Shown here piece after piece: positions 8,080 to 13,423 of a stretch of DNA of 13,423 nt. The DNA is taken from positions 1 through 13,423 of the forward strand of contig CANODN010000026.1 of the NCBI GenBank assembly GCA_947564765.1, given 5' to 3'. The DNA is from an uncultured Roseburia sp. (GTDB taxonomy: Bacteria; Bacillota; Clostridia; Lachnospirales; Lachnospiraceae). The position numbers and the translations under genes are program-made. Positions within the stretch are counted from its first letter, which is position 1, and each line of letters opens with the position of its first letter. Below the pieces are notes generated by a model, which did no database searches, was not told the DNA's origin, and saw only the letters and a program-made list of their open reading frames with translations.

Positions 8080-9564
8080 ATGGGAAAAACAACAGGATTT
8101 TTAGATTATGAAAGAAAAAATGCCAAAGCGGAAGAGCCCCTTGCGCGCATCCGCCATTTCCATGAATTTCGTACGCCTCTGGCAGCAGCAGAGCAGCAAA
8201 ATCAGGGAGGCCGCTGTATGGACTGCGGCGTTCCTTTCTGCCAGAACGGAGGCATGCTGGCAGGCATGGCATCGGGGTGTCCCCTGCACAATCTGGTGCC
8301 GGAAACAAACGATCTGGTCTATAGCGGAAACTGGAGGAAGGCTTATGAACGCCTGGAAAAGACACACTGTTTCCCGGAATTTACGGGAAGGGTATGTCCT
8401 GCCCTTTGCGAAGCAGCCTGTACCTGCAATCTGGAGGGAATGCCCGTTGCCACAAAGGAAAATGAGCGGGCAGTGATAGAACATGCATTTGCAAAGGGGT
8501 ATGTTTCACCGAAGGTTCCGAAAATACGGACCGGCAAAAAGGTAGCCGTAATTGGCAGCGGGCCGGCGGGCCTGGCGGCTGCCCAGATGCTAAACCGCAG
8601 AGGACATTTTGTTACTGTGTTTGAGAAAAGTGACAGAATCGGCGGGCTTTTGCGCTACGGAATCCCCAATATGAAGCTGGAAAAGGATATTCTGGATCGC
8701 AGAATCCGTCTGTTAGAGGCAGAAGGCGTTGTCTTTCAGACAGGCGTTGATGCAGGAGTGGATATTTCAAAGGAAGAGCTGCAGAAAAAATTTGACCGGA
8801 TTCTGTTAGCCTGTGGTGCCTCTAATCCAAGGGATATTGATGCGGCAGGCCGCGATAGCAAAAACATTTATTTTGCCGTGGATTTTCTGACCTCCGTTAC
8901 CAAAAGCCTGTTGGATTCCGATTTGAAGGACAAAGCCTTTATTCCGGCAAAGGGAAAGCACGTACTGGTCATCGGCGGCGGCGATACCGGCAATGACTGT
9001 GTGGGCACTGCCATACGTCTGGGAGCCAAATCCGTGGTACAGCTTGAGATGATGCCGAAGTTGCCAATGGAGAGAGCAGAATCGAATCCATGGCCCCAGT
9101 GGCCGCGGATTTTAAAAACAGATTACGGCCAGGAGGAAGCGATTGCATTGTTTGGAGAAGATCCCCGTGTTTACCAGACAACCGTCAAAGAGTTTAAAAA
9201 AGACAAAAACGGCAATGTAAAAAAAGCGGTTCTGATCAAACTGGAATCTCAGAAGGACGAGAAAACAGGCAGGATGAAAATGGTTCCCGTGGAAGGAAGC
9301 GAAGAGACGATAGACGCCGATCTGGTATTGATTGCGGCAGGATTTTTGGGCAGTCAGAAGTATGTGACCGATGCATTTGCCGTATCGGTGGATGCAAGAA
9401 CCAATGTAGCCGCAGCAGAAGGTTCTTACGAAACAAGTGTACCGGGTGTTTTTGCGGCCGGTGATATGCGCAGAGGGCAGTCCCTTGTGGTCTGGGCAAT
9501 CCGGGAGGGAAGAGAGGCGGCAAAAGCAATCGATAAATCCTTGATGGGATATACCAATCTTTGA
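8080..9564 (+). CDS. gltD: glutamate synthase, small (beta) subunit
   Basis: GltD oxidises NADPH and passes electrons through FAD and 4Fe-4S clusters to GltB. The 494 residues match the family. The N-terminal cluster region has cysteines at 46, 49, 54 and 67 (CMDCGVPFC...GCPLHN) and at 106, 110, 114 and 116 (CPALCEAACTC). The FAD Rossmann motif is VIGSGPAG (157-164), the NADPH motif is VIGGGDTGND (about 297-306), and the second FAD contact is VFAAGDMRRGQSLVVWAI near the C-terminus. AGAGGAG (about 8066-8072) provides the ribosome binding site for ATG 8080. The gene is 4 bases after gltB, so translation is probably coupled and the two subunits are made together. Other members of this oxidoreductase family exist (PreT, SudA, AegA), but direct pairing with gltB settles the call. 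Confidence 0.97.
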   Translation: MGKTTGFLDYERKNAKAEEPLARIRHFHEFRTPLAAAEQQNQGGRCMDCGVPFCQNGGMLAGMASGCPLHNLVPETNDLVYSGNWRKAYERLEKTHCFPEFTGRVCPALCEAACTCNLEGMPVATKENERAVIEHAFAKGYVSPKVPKIRTGKKVAVIGSGPAGLAAAQMLNRRGHFVTVFEKSDRIGGLLRYGIPNMKLEKDILDRRIRLLEAEGVVFQTGVDAGVDISKEELQKKFDRILLACGASNPRDIDAAGRDSKNIYFAVDFLTSVTKSLLDSDLKDKAFIPAKGKHVLVIGGGDTGNDCVGTAIRLGAKSVVQLEMMPKLPMERAESNPWPQWPRILKTDYGQEEAIALFGEDPRVYQTTVKEFKKDKNGNVKKAVLIKLESQKDEKTGRMKMVPVEGSEETIDADLVLIAAGFLGSQKYVTDAFAVSVDARTNVAAAEGSYETSVPGVFAAGDMRRGQSLVVWAIREGREAAKAIDKSLMGYTNL

Positions 9565-9570
9565 TATGAT
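9541..9570 (+). promoter_or_regulatory. possible promoter for glnA-ANTAR inside the end of gltD
   Basis: TTGATG (9541-9546) and TATGAT (9565-9570) are 18 bases apart. The -10 matches consensus in 5 of 6 positions and the -35 in 4 of 6. It would give a roughly 90-base leader before the glutamine synthetase gene. It overlaps gltD codons, so it could be chance; read-through from the asnB operon is also possible because there is no terminator in the 101-base gap. Confidence 0.4.
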
Positions 9571-9665
9571 GATAGAAAACATAACGGCCGGGCTGCAGAG
9601 TATGCAAAACATTCAGACACGCTTCGGACCGAATGCAAAAATATGCAAGGAGAATGTGATCGATT

Positions 9666-10991
9666 ATGGAAAAATATAACAGATCAGAAATTTTACGAAT
9701 GGCAGAGGAGGAGGATGTGGAATTTATCCGTCTGCAGTTTACGGATATGTTTGGAATGCTCAAAAACATTGCGATACCTGCCAGCCGCCTGGCAGATGCC
9801 ATGGCAGACAATTGTGTCATTGATCTGGCGTCTCTGGATGGATTTTCGGACGGGGAAAATACCGGACTGTATTTAAAACCGGATTTAAGTACCTTTGCTA
9901 TACTGCCCTGGCGGCCGCAGAACGGGAAAGTGGCCCGTTTTCTGTGCGATTTATGCCAGGAGGACGGCAGCGAATACGAGGCAAGCCCCCGGTTCCTTTT
10001 AAAACGTTCTATAGAAAAAGCCGCAAAAATGGGATATACGTTTCAACTGAATCCGGAGTGTGAATTTTTTCTGTTTCATACAGATGAAAACGGTGCGCCG
10101 ACGACTTTGTCCCATGAGCGGGCGGGTTATCTGGATACTTCGCCTATTGATCTGGGGGAAAATACCAGACGGGATATTATTTTAACACTGGAGGAAATGG
10201 GATACGAGATCACCTCATCGCATCATGAGATGGCGGCCGCCCAGCATGAGATTGATTTTGACTTTGAAGATGCGCTTGCCACGGCGGATAAGGTAATGAC
10301 CTTTAAAATGGCAGTGCGGACCATTGCTAGAAGATACGGTCTTCACGCTACATTTATGCCAAAGCCCAGAAAAGAGGCAAATGGATCTGGCATGCATCTT
10401 CATATGCGTCTGTTCAAAGACGGCAGAAATGTGTTTGCGGATGAGAACGGAGAATTGAGCCGTGACGGAGAAGCCTTTCTGGCAGGCATTTTAGCTCATA
10501 TCGAAGGAATGACAGCAGTCTTTAATCCGTTAGTGAATTCCTACAAGCGTCTGGTTCCCGGATTTGAGGCGCCCTCTGATGTCACATGGTCTAAAAAACA
10601 GCGAAATGTGCTGCTGTATGTCCAAAAAAGAAGAAAGGATGGTCTGAATCTGGAACTCCGAAGCCCGGATTCCGCTGCCAATCCTTACCTTCTTGCGGCG
10701 CTTTGCCTGGAGGCCGGACTAGATGGAATCCAGAAAAGGTTATCGGCGCCGGAAGAATTGCAAGAGGATATCAGACGTTTGACCTGTGAAGAGAAACGGC
10801 TGCGCGGCATACAGAGCCTGCCGGAAAATCTGGGCAATGCATTGGAGGCTATGCAGAAGGACCCGCTGATTTTAGACGTTCTGGGAGAAACCTATGCCAT
10901 GGCCTATCAAAGAGCGAAGAAAAAAGAATGGAAAAGCTATCTGGAGCAGATAACAGCGTGGGAGCTGGACAGATATTTATATTTAGTCTGA
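9666..10991 (+). CDS. glnA: type I glutamine synthetase family protein with altered ATP-site motif
   Basis: Glutamine synthetase makes glutamine from glutamate, ammonia and ATP as a cytosolic dodecamer. The 441-residue length and fold markers fit type I: NPECEF (129-134), HHE (186-188), QHEID (193-197), NGSGMHLH (239-246), SYKRLVPGFEAP (292-303) and ELRSPD (330-335). The metal-binding glutamates and the flap E301 are kept. The normally near-invariant NRSPLIRIP stretch reads QRNVLLYVQ (312-320): the ATP-phosphate arginines equivalent to Salmonella R344 and R355 are Y318 and N328, and the usual ESD motif near 64 is NTG. Alignment needs no gap there, so it is substitution, not a frameshift. Activity is therefore doubtful; a sensory or regulatory role with the ANTAR gene downstream is inferred. 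AAGGAG (9647-9652) is 13 bases from ATG 9666, unusually far; an in-frame TGA at 9657 excludes an earlier start. Confidence 0.9.
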   Translation: MEKYNRSEILRMAEEEDVEFIRLQFTDMFGMLKNIAIPASRLADAMADNCVIDLASLDGFSDGENTGLYLKPDLSTFAILPWRPQNGKVARFLCDLCQEDGSEYEASPRFLLKRSIEKAAKMGYTFQLNPECEFFLFHTDENGAPTTLSHERAGYLDTSPIDLGENTRRDIILTLEEMGYEITSSHHEMAAAQHEIDFDFEDALATADKVMTFKMAVRTIARRYGLHATFMPKPRKEANGSGMHLHMRLFKDGRNVFADENGELSRDGEAFLAGILAHIEGMTAVFNPLVNSYKRLVPGFEAPSDVTWSKKQRNVLLYVQKRRKDGLNLELRSPDSAANPYLLAALCLEAGLDGIQKRLSAPEELQEDIRRLTCEEKRLRGIQSLPENLGNALEAMQKDPLILDVLGETYAMAYQRAKKKEWKSYLEQITAWELDRYLYLV

Positions 10992-11004
10992 AAATCACAT
11001 TGCT

Positions 11005-11038
11005 CTTTTCGTATTAGGAATGCGTATTCCATGAAAAG
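11005..11038 (+). repeat. imperfect inverted repeat before the ANTAR gene
   Basis: CTTTTC (11005-11010) pairs with GAAAAG (11033-11038), and inside it GGAAT (11017-11021) pairs with ATTCC (11026-11030) around GCGT. No T tract follows, so it is not an intrinsic terminator. It sits in the 70-base gap between glnA and the ANTAR gene and could be an mRNA processing or translational control hairpin. Confidence 0.45.
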
Positions 11039-11061
11039 ATGATTCAGGAGGGAGGCGGCAG

Positions 11062-11610
11062 ATGAGCGTAATCGTTGTGGTATTGCCAAAATTAGAAGAT
11101 GCGAAAAAAATCAGAAACATTCTGGCAGGACACGGATTTCAAAATGTAATTGCCTGTGCATCTGCGTCACAGGCTCTTTCTGCCGTAACTCAGTATACAT
11201 ACGGACTTGTGATCAGCGGTTATCATTTGAAGGATATGTATTATCTGGAGCTTTTGGATCAGCTGCCCCGGTATTTTGAAATGGTGCTTATGGGCAAAAC
11301 AGATGCGGCAGCTGAAATCGGCGGCGGAGTCCTCTCCCTGACAACACCCCTTAAAGTCCATGATCTGATCAATACGGCAGATATGGTGCTGCGCCAGCTG
11401 GAGCGCAGGATTAAAAAAGACAGGGCGAAGAAAAAAAGAAGTGAGAAAGAAGAGAATTACATCCGCAACGCCAAGTTCCTTTTGATGGAGCGAAACGGGC
11501 TTTCTGAAGAGGAGGCGTATCGTTATATACAAAAGAGCAGTATGGATAACGGGACAAATATGGTGGAAACGGCGCAGATGATATTGACCTGTTTTCTGGA
11601 TATGGGGTGA
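11062..11610 (+). CDS. ANTAR-domain RNA-binding antiterminator with degenerate receiver
   Basis: The 182 residues split into an N-terminal receiver-like domain (1-105), a charged helical linker (about 108-132; QLERRIKKDRAKKKRSEKEE) and an ANTAR domain (about 133-180; NAKFLLMERNGLSEEEAY and NMVETAQMI). ANTAR proteins (AmiR, NasT, EutV) bind paired hexaloop hairpins in leader RNAs and prevent termination. The receiver lacks the phosphorylation set: the acidic pair is L-P (8-9), the phospho-acceptor Asp is G53 in VISGYHLKDM, and the conserved Lys of the K-P motif is Thr (T95-P96). It is therefore probably controlled by a protein or ligand rather than a kinase, like AmiR and NasT. No histidine kinase is nearby; the immediate upstream neighbour is the divergent glutamine synthetase. 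AGGAGG (11046-11051) sets the start. The asnB leader is a candidate target. Confidence 0.9.
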   Translation: MSVIVVVLPKLEDAKKIRNILAGHGFQNVIACASASQALSAVTQYTYGLVISGYHLKDMYYLELLDQLPRYFEMVLMGKTDAAAEIGGGVLSLTTPLKVHDLINTADMVLRQLERRIKKDRAKKKRSEKEENYIRNAKFLLMERNGLSEEEAYRYIQKSSMDNGTNMVETAQMILTCFLDMG

Positions 11611-11775
11611 TGCGGTGTTTTGATGTTGTATCATTTTGGCGGGGGACGTCAGGAAGGAGATTACATTGACTGCTTCAGGATGGGAAAACAGGTCCATGCT
11701 GTGTGATTGAGGAAGGCTGCAGTATAAATAACGGTGTTTTGGGTGTGAATATAAGCGCTATATTTTGGGAAACGG

Positions 11776-11804
11776 TTGAAAAAAAACTTCGGATGTGATA
11801 AACT
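11776..11804 (+). promoter_or_regulatory. carA: candidate carAB promoter (extended -10)
   Basis: TTGAAA (11776-11781) and TAAACT (11799-11804) are 17 bases apart, and TGA directly before the -10 gives the TGn extended form. The start would be near 11811, giving a leader of about 195 bases that includes the T tract and the tandem hairpins. The -10 itself matches in only 4 of 6 positions, so this is moderate evidence. Confidence 0.45.
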
Positions 11805-11870
11805 TTCTTCAATTTAAGAGGGAACTGCATATGTGCAGGATTTGATAAAAAAGCGAAGTCTTTTTTTTTT
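11778..11870 (+). terminator. long inverted repeat ending in a T tract
   Basis: An A-run plus ACTTCG (11779-11791) is complementary to CGAAGT, C, then ten T (11854-11870), enclosing about 62 bases that hold a hairpin CTGCA-TATG-TGCAG (11825-11838). It could terminate transcripts from the ANTAR gene or be a small structured RNA. A weak local alternative is AAAAAAG-CGAAGT-CTTTTTT (11847-11866). The wide loop makes a classic terminator uncertain, and its 5' arm overlaps the promoter candidate at 11776. Confidence 0.4.
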
Positions 11871-11898
11871 GCCATGGGATGTCTGTTTTAAAATGGAA

Positions 11899-11940
11899 GT
11901 ATCCCTTTATGCGCGGAAAAGACGCGCATGAATAAAGAAA
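11899..11940 (+). repeat. carA leader direct repeat, copy 1, with hairpin
   Basis: This 42-base unit is 40/42 identical to copy 2, which begins 52 bases later. ATGCGCG (11909-11915) pairs with CGCGCAT (11923-11929) around the seven-base loop GAAAAGA. The flanking CTTTAT and ATAAAG are also complementary and can extend or compete with the stem. There is no T tract, so it is not a terminator. Confidence 0.85.
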
Positions 11941-11950
11941 CACCCTCCGG

Positions 11951-11992
11951 GTATCCCTTTATGCGCGGAAAAGATGCGCATTAATAAAGAAA
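11951..11992 (+). repeat. carA leader direct repeat, copy 2, with hairpin
   Basis: This is the second copy, ending 13 bases before the carA ATG. The two differences are C to T (11923 versus 11975) and G to T (11930 versus 11982). The first turns the loop-closing G-C into G-U and leaves the stem intact; the second falls outside the stem. The loop GAAAAGA is unchanged. A short ACCC-TCC-GGGT palindrome (11942-11952) lies between the copies. Confidence 0.85.
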
Positions 11993-12005
11993 GGACGAGG
12001 TGAAT

Positions 12006-13076
12006 ATGAAAGCATTTTTAATTCTTGAAGACGGAACGGTATTTGAGGGAATCAGTATCGGTTCTCCCAGAGAGGTTATCAGTGAGATTGTATTTAATAC
12101 ATCGATGACTGGATATCTGGAGGTGCTTACAGATCCTTCCTATGCGGGACAGGCAGTTGTTATGACGTATCCGCTGATCGGCAATTACGGGATTACGCCG
12201 GATATGGAGTCAGAGAGACCGTGGGTGGACGGATATATCGTCAGGGAATTGTCAAGAACGCCGAGTAATTTCCGTTGTGAAGGGAGTATCCGGGAGTTTC
12301 TGGTAAAACATGATATTCCGGGCATTGCAGGCATAGATACCCGTGCGCTGACCAGGATTCTGCGGGATAAGGGTACCATGAACGGCATGATTACAACGAA
12401 TGAAAATTATCAGATAGAAGAAATTCTTCCGAGATTAAAGGCTTACACCACAGGCAATGTTGTAGACAGGGTAACCTGCCGCGAAAAACGTGTTTTGGAA
12501 GGAAAAGGAAAAAACGTTGCGCTTATGGATTTTGGCGCGAAAAATAATATTGCAAAGTCTCTCCATGAGAGAGGTTGTCAGGTGACGATTTATCCGGCAC
12601 ATACAACGGCGGAAGAGATACTTTCTGCAAAGCCGGACGGCATTATGTTAAGCAACGGACCGGGAGATCCGGAAGCGTGCACAGAAATTATTGAGGAATT
12701 AAAAAAGCTTTATGCATCCGATACGCCGATTTTTGCAATCTGTCTGGGACATCAGCTTATGGCTCTTGCCGCCGGGGCGAAAACCCACAAAATGAAATAC
12801 GGACACCGGGGAGGCAATCATCCGGTGAAGGATTTAAAGACAGGGCGCGTTTATATTTCCTCCCAGAACCACGGTTATGTGGTAGATACCGATACCTTAG
12901 ATCCACAGGTGGCAAAACCGGCATTTGTCAATGTCAATGACGGAACCAACGAAGGACTGGAATACATCGGCAAGAATATTTTTACGGTGCAGTTTCATCC
13001 GGAGGCATGTCCGGGACCGCAGGACAGCGGATATCTCTTTGACCGGTTTATCGAAATGATGGGAGGGATGCAGTAA
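12006..13076 (+). CDS. carA: carbamoyl-phosphate synthase, small (glutaminase) subunit
   Basis: CarA hydrolyses glutamine and channels ammonia to CarB for carbamoyl phosphate, the precursor of arginine and pyrimidines. The start is ATG 12006 (MKAFLILEDGTVFEG, the usual N-terminus) with GAGGTGA at 11997-12003; the GTG at 12000 would overlap this site. The 356 residues match the family. The N-terminal CarA domain (1-150) has EIVFNTSMTGY (27-37) and GIAGIDTRALTR (106-117). The class I amidotransferase domain (about 168-352) has SNGPGDP (216-222), nucleophile C246 in AICLGHQ, NHGY (288-291) and catalytic H331 and E333 in QFHPEA. The catalytic residues are intact. It overlaps carB by one base (TAATG), so translation is coupled. 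The structured leader suggests control by RNA folding or a repressor. Confidence 0.97.
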   Translation: MKAFLILEDGTVFEGISIGSPREVISEIVFNTSMTGYLEVLTDPSYAGQAVVMTYPLIGNYGITPDMESERPWVDGYIVRELSRTPSNFRCEGSIREFLVKHDIPGIAGIDTRALTRILRDKGTMNGMITTNENYQIEEILPRLKAYTTGNVVDRVTCREKRVLEGKGKNVALMDFGAKNNIAKSLHERGCQVTIYPAHTTAEEILSAKPDGIMLSNGPGDPEACTEIIEELKKLYASDTPIFAICLGHQLMALAAGAKTHKMKYGHRGGNHPVKDLKTGRVYISSQNHGYVVDTDTLDPQVAKPAFVNVNDGTNEGLEYIGKNIFTVQFHPEACPGPQDSGYLFDRFIEMMGGMQ

Positions 13077-13423
13077 TGCCGAAGAATGAAAATATCAAAA
13101 AAGTTTTAGTCATCGGTTCCGGACCGATTGTCATCGGACAGGCAGCCGAATTTGATTATGCAGGAACCCAGGCGTGCCGTTCTCTGAAAGAAGAAGGCGT
13201 GGAAGTCGTTCTTGTCAATTCCAACCCGGCTACCATTATGACAGACAAAGAAATTGCAGATCAGGTTTATATTGAACCTCTCACGGTTCCGGTGCTTCAG
13301 GAAATTATCAAAAAAGAAAAGCCGGACAGTGTGCTGCCCACATTAGGCGGACAGGCAGGATTAAATCTGGCCACAACCTGCCCGTCCAGACACACCTGGT
13401 CTGTCTCCGGCTCGATTTTTCTC
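13076..13423 (+). CDS. carB: carbamoyl-phosphate synthase, large subunit (5' part only)
   Basis: CarB uses two ATP-grasp domains to make carbamoyl phosphate from bicarbonate, ammonia from CarA and ATP; the whole protein is about 1060-1080 residues and only 116 codons are in the window. The start ATG overlaps the carA stop. Residues 1-99 are clear CarB: VLVIGSGPIVIGQAAEFDYA, the VNSNPATIMTD loop and LPTLGGQAGLNLA. After that the family continues with M-E-L-A or similar, but here the frame reads T-T-C-P-S-R-H-T-W-S, which does not resemble CarB. The frame stays open to the window edge, so gene identity is certain but its last ~50 bases appear foreign to it. Confidence 0.9.
   Translation, partial: MPKNENIKKVLVIGSGPIVIGQAAEFDYAGTQACRSLKEEGVEVVLVNSNPATIMTDKEIADQVYIEPLTVPVLQEIIKKEKPDSVLPTLGGQAGLNLATTCPSRHTWSVSGSIFL
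13372..13422 (-). other. possible fragment of an S4-domain pseudouridine synthase gene, reverse strand
   Basis: Read on the minus strand, the last ~50 bases encode R-K-I-E-P-E-T-D-Q-V-C-L-D-G-Q-V-V. This resembles the end of the S4 RNA-binding domain of RsuA/RluB-type pseudouridine synthases (pattern: K-I-x-P-x-x-D-x-V-x-x-D-G-x-x-V). Seventeen codons are too few for certainty. If right, carB is joined to an unrelated gene in the opposite direction, from misassembly at a contig end or a real rearrangement. Confidence 0.3.

Larger units (their letters stand above)
11611..12005 (+). other. 395-base intergenic region between the ANTAR gene and carA
   Basis: No gene is supported here. From 11611 to 11775 I see only short frames without good start signals. 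From 11776 on it holds a promoter candidate, a long inverted repeat ending in a T tract, and two hairpin-forming direct repeats, each listed separately. The amount of structure suggests a regulated carAB leader. Confidence 0.7.

Noticed and set aside
11623..11706. 27-codon frame after the ANTAR gene
   Set aside because: No ribosome binding site, no recognisable domain, and length within chance expectation; a TTG-initiated frame behind AAGGAG at 11655-11660 is even shorter.
11831..11845. Tiny leader peptide M-C-R-I after GAGGGA
   Set aside because: Four codons with a start inside a hairpin; one Arg codon is not enough to argue for an arginine attenuator.
11825..11866. Two further six-base loops (CTGC-ATATGT-GCAG and AAAAAAG-CGAAGT-CTTTTTT) as a second ANTAR target
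   Set aside because: The loops lack G at position 4 (first) or A at position 1 (second), and the first loop closes further to a tetraloop.
11899..11992. PyrR-binding loops or a CRISPR-like array before carA
   Set aside because: The loop GAAAAGA is unlike the PyrR consensus, and there are only two units with a short 10-base gap and self-complementary bodies.

Overview
The window looks like a low-to-mid-GC Firmicutes chromosome, most likely Clostridia of the Lachnospiraceae type. The grounds are AGGAGG-type ribosome binding sites, sigma-A promoters (TTGACA-17-TACAAT), a U-tract terminator, a Csp-like S8 protease homologue, and a glutamine synthetase paired with an ANTAR regulator. This placement is an inference from gene content; no marker gene is present. 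All supported genes are on the + strand.

Layout. (1) 78-1757: a Csp-type subtilisin homologue whose catalytic Ser is Cys and whose oxyanion Asn is Asp. (2) 1758-1909: a consensus promoter followed by a 17-bp terminator hairpin, overlapped by a hexaloop hairpin, all before the asnB ribosome binding site; this looks like an attenuator. (3) 1910-9564: asnB, gltB and gltD, tightly packed as one operon. (4) 9666-11610: a type I glutamine synthetase homologue with an altered ATP-site motif, then an ANTAR-domain regulator whose receiver lacks every phosphorylation residue. (5) 11611-12005: a 395-base non-coding stretch holding a promoter candidate, a long inverted repeat ending in ten T, and two 42-base direct repeats that each fold into a hairpin. 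(6) 12006-13423: carA, then the first ~100 codons of carB, whose homology stops abruptly at about 13373, possibly at a chimeric join.

How it fits together. asnB, gltB and carA are glutamine-dependent amidotransferases; gltBD makes glutamate and glutamine synthetase normally makes glutamine. The block is therefore a nitrogen-assimilation and amide-nitrogen distribution locus with its own RNA-binding antiterminator. The most interesting reading is that the divergent glutamine synthetase senses nitrogen state (glutamine or nucleotide) and controls the phosphorylation-independent ANTAR protein. That protein would in turn favour the hexaloop antiterminator in the asnB leader and possibly act on the carA leader. 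The sequence shows the parts; the wiring is inference.
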